Source: an uncultured Bacilli bacterium | GTDB taxonomy: Bacteria > Bacillota_I > Bacilli_A > RF39 > UBA660 | Assembly: GCA_947625505.1 (NCBI GenBank) | Contig: CANQON010000006.1 | Span: 1-64,000, forward strand | Reading direction: 5' to 3' | DNA length: 64,000 bases | Position numbers and translations under genes: made by a program | The notes under the pieces: model-generated | Database searches by the model: none | The model's input: only the letters and a program-made list of their open reading frames with translations | What the model was told of the DNA's origin: nothing | Shown: positions 61,719 through 64,000 of the stretch, piece after piece | Position numbering within the stretch: position 1 is the first letter of the stretch | How the letters are laid out: the number at the start of each line of letters is the position of its first letter

Positions 61719-62231
61719 ATGGTAGAACAAATAGTTAGTACAATTGTAGATTTATTTAGTGGTTTAAAAAGTATTCCTTTTGGACGTGAAATATTAGTAT
61801 TCATTATTTCTTTAATGCCTATATTAGAACTAAGAGGAGGATTAATTGCTGCTGCTTTATTACATTTAAATCCTATATCTAGTTATGTTATAAGTATTAT
61901 TGGAAATATTATACCTGTACCATTTATCCTATGGTTTATAAACTATATATTAAATTGGATGCGTAATAGCAAAAGATTTAAAGGTATAGCTAATTGGTTA
62001 GATAAAAAAGTAAATAAACATAAATCACAAATAGAGAAGTTTGGTTTTTGGGGACTAGTCTTTTTTGTAGGTATTCCATTACCTGGTACAGGAGCATGGA
62101 CAGGTTGTTTAATAGCTGCTGTTTTAGAAATGGATAGAAAGAAATCATTTGTAGCAGCCATGATAGGTATCTTTATAGCGAGTATCATTATGATGATCTT
62201 ATCATTTGGTGTTCTAGGTTCATTAATATAA
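61719..62231 (+). CDS. Small multidrug export protein family (COG2426) membrane protein
   Basis: MPILELRGGLIAAALL, FFVGIPLPGTGAWTGCLIAAVL. Confidence 0.9.
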   Translation: MVEQIVSTIVDLFSGLKSIPFGREILVFIISLMPILELRGGLIAAALLHLNPISSYVISIIGNIIPVPFILWFINYILNWMRNSKRFKGIANWLDKKVNKHKSQIEKFGFWGLVFFVGIPLPGTGAWTGCLIAAVLEMDRKKSFVAAMIGIFIASIIMMILSFGVLGSLI

Positions 62232-64000
62232 TGCGTAGTTTAGATAGTATTAAAGGTATAGGTCCTAAAACCATTAAATTGTTAGATAAATTAGGAATTA
62301 ATGATACTAATAGTTTACTTACTTATTATCCTTATCGTTTTGATGTAATTGCTAAAAGCAATATTGAAGCATTAGAACAAGATGATCATGTTATAACTGA
62401 TGGTATAGTAGAAAATATACCTACAGTATTTTTCTTTAGTAAAAAACTTAATAAAATGACTTTTCGATTAAATACAGGTGATAATATTTATAATATTGTT
62501 ATCTTTAATCGTGCTTTTATGAAAAGTAATTTAAAAATAGGTACTAAGGTTATTATTATAGGTAAATATGATAAAAAACACTCTAGCATTGTAGCTAGTG
62601 ATATTAAATTAGGTGTTCTACCTCCTAGACCTATGATAGAACCTATATATCATGTTACAAATGGTATAAGTAGTAATCAACTACATAAAATCATCTTAAA
62701 TTATTTAAATGATAATATAGAAGTAGAAGAATATATACCTGATTATTTAGTAGATAGATATAAACTAATTAACAAAAAAGATAGTATTTTAGAAATACAT
62801 CAACCTAGTAATAAAATTAATTTAAATAAAGCTTTAAACTATTTAAAATATGAAGAATTATTTTTATTTATGTTAAAGATGAACTATTTAAAACAAACAA
62901 GAGATAATATAGATGGTTTAAAAAGAAATGTTGAGTATGCTAAAGTAGAAGAATTTATCAACACTCTTCCATTTAAATTAACTGATGATCAAGATAAATG
63001 TGTGCATAACATATATGATGATTTAATGAGTACTAAAAGAATGAATAGATTAGTTCAAGGTGATGTAGGAAGTGGTAAAACAATTGTCGCTATTATCACT
63101 TTATATATTAATTATTTAAGTCATTATCAAGGAGTATTAATGGCACCTACAGAAATATTAGCTATTCAACATTATAATAATTTAACTAATTTATTTAAAA
63201 ATACTAATATTAAAGTAGAACTATTAACTGGTAAATTAAAACTAAGTGAAAAGAAAAAAATATATAAAAGATTAATTGATAATGAAATAGATATCTTAAT
63301 AGGTACCCATGCTTTATTTAGTGAAGATGTCATATATAATAATTTAGGATTAGTAATTACCGATGAGCAACATCGTTTTGGTGTTAATCAAAGAAGTAGT
63401 TTAAAAAATAAAGGTATTACTCCTGATATATTATATTTAAGTGCTACCCCAATACCTAGAACATACGCTATTAGTTTATATGGTGATATGGATTTATCTA
63501 GTATTCATACTATGCCAAGTGGTAGAAAAGATATTATTACTATTTTAAAAAAAGATGAAGAAATAAAAGATGTATTAGACCTTATGTATCAAGAGTTAAA
63601 GAAAAAGCACCAAATATATGTAGTAGCGCCTTTAATCGAAAAATCAGAAAATAGTGATATGGAAAATGTTTATGTTTTAAAAGAAAAAATGGATAAAGCC
63701 TTTGGTAAGATATGTAAAACAGCTATCTTACATGGTAAAATGTCAGCTAAAGAAAAAGATGAAGTAATGAATCAATACAAGAATAATGAAATAAGTATAC
63801 TTATTAGTACAACAGTTATCGAAGTAGGTGTAGATGTAAAGAACGCTACAATGATGGTTATCTTTGATAGTTATCGCTTTGGCTTATCACAATTACATCA
63901 GTTAAGAGGTAGAGTAGGACGTAATGATTTACAAAGTTATTGTGTCTTAATAAGTAGTAAAGAAACAGAAAGACTAAATATTTTAACAAAAACTAATGAT
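62231..64000 (+). CDS. recG: ATP-dependent DNA helicase RecG (partial, runs off window end)
   Basis: MRSLDSIKGIGPKTIKLLDKLGI; LVQGDVGSGKTIVAII; TDEQHRFGVNQRS; LSATPIPRTYA; QLRGRVGR; start overlaps previous stop. Confidence 0.96.
   Translation, partial: MRSLDSIKGIGPKTIKLLDKLGINDTNSLLTYYPYRFDVIAKSNIEALEQDDHVITDGIVENIPTVFFFSKKLNKMTFRLNTGDNIYNIVIFNRAFMKSNLKIGTKVIIIGKYDKKHSSIVASDIKLGVLPPRPMIEPIYHVTNGISSNQLHKIILNYLNDNIEVEEYIPDYLVDRYKLINKKDSILEIHQPSNKINLNKALNYLKYEELFLFMLKMNYLKQTRDNIDGLKRNVEYAKVEEFINTLPFKLTDDQDKCVHNIYDDLMSTKRMNRLVQGDVGSGKTIVAIITLYINYLSHYQGVLMAPTEILAIQHYNNLTNLFKNTNIKVELLTGKLKLSEKKKIYKRLIDNEIDILIGTHALFSEDVIYNNLGLVITDEQHRFGVNQRSSLKNKGITPDILYLSATPIPRTYAISLYGDMDLSSIHTMPSGRKDIITILKKDEEIKDVLDLMYQELKKKHQIYVVAPLIEKSENSDMENVYVLKEKMDKAFGKICKTAILHGKMSAKEKDEVMNQYKNNEISILISTTVIEVGVDVKNATMMVIFDSYRFGLSQLHQLRGRVGRNDLQSYCVLISSKETERLNILTKTND

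Noticed and set aside
36875-62188. Other short shadow ORFs (36875-37075, 41125-41313, 43732-43980, 44175-44372, 44497-44700, 47308-47550, 50048-50254, 58242-58424, 61604-61804, 61943-62188)
   Set aside because: Overlap confidently called genes in other frames with no supporting signal.

Overview
Low-GC Bacillota-like chromosomal window using the standard code (TGA is a stop, e.g. at the end of tsaE). It opens with the 3' end of a 23S rRNA and a 5S rRNA, then carries mostly housekeeping genes: tsaE/tsaB/rimI/tsaD, pcrA, nfo, PBP2, rpmG, efp, pgk, tpiA, valS with a T-box leader, ligA, nifJ/PFOR, recD2, lspA, rluD, lepA, hemW, thyX-tmk, an LTA synthase and partial recG. There are sporulation regulators (spo0A, sigK) and several lineage-specific hypothetical proteins. 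The most unusual signal is an adjacent pair of full-length but apparently catalytically dead glycyl-radical proteins. The PFL homologue aligns across its length but has lost the catalytic Cys-Cys pair (AIACCVSPM -> AVTGLAGLS). The PFL-activase homologue next to it has lost the whole CxxxCxxC [4Fe-4S] segment and the GGE SAM motif. A second pair, RnfC/RnfD homologues without rnfGEAB, also lacks flavin-site motifs while RnfC keeps its ferredoxin cysteines. Other notable items are a roughly 7x tandem HTH (SpoIIID-like) protein, a double-domain ThyX with the signature motif divided between halves and two operator-like inverted repeats upstream, a multi-hairpin leader ending in a terminator before efp, a 0A box upstream of spo0A, and a sigma-E-like promoter before sigK. 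No CRISPR arrays, tRNAs, transposases or prophage were recognised. All motif comparisons were made by eye from memory of family consensus sequences; no alignments or searches were run.
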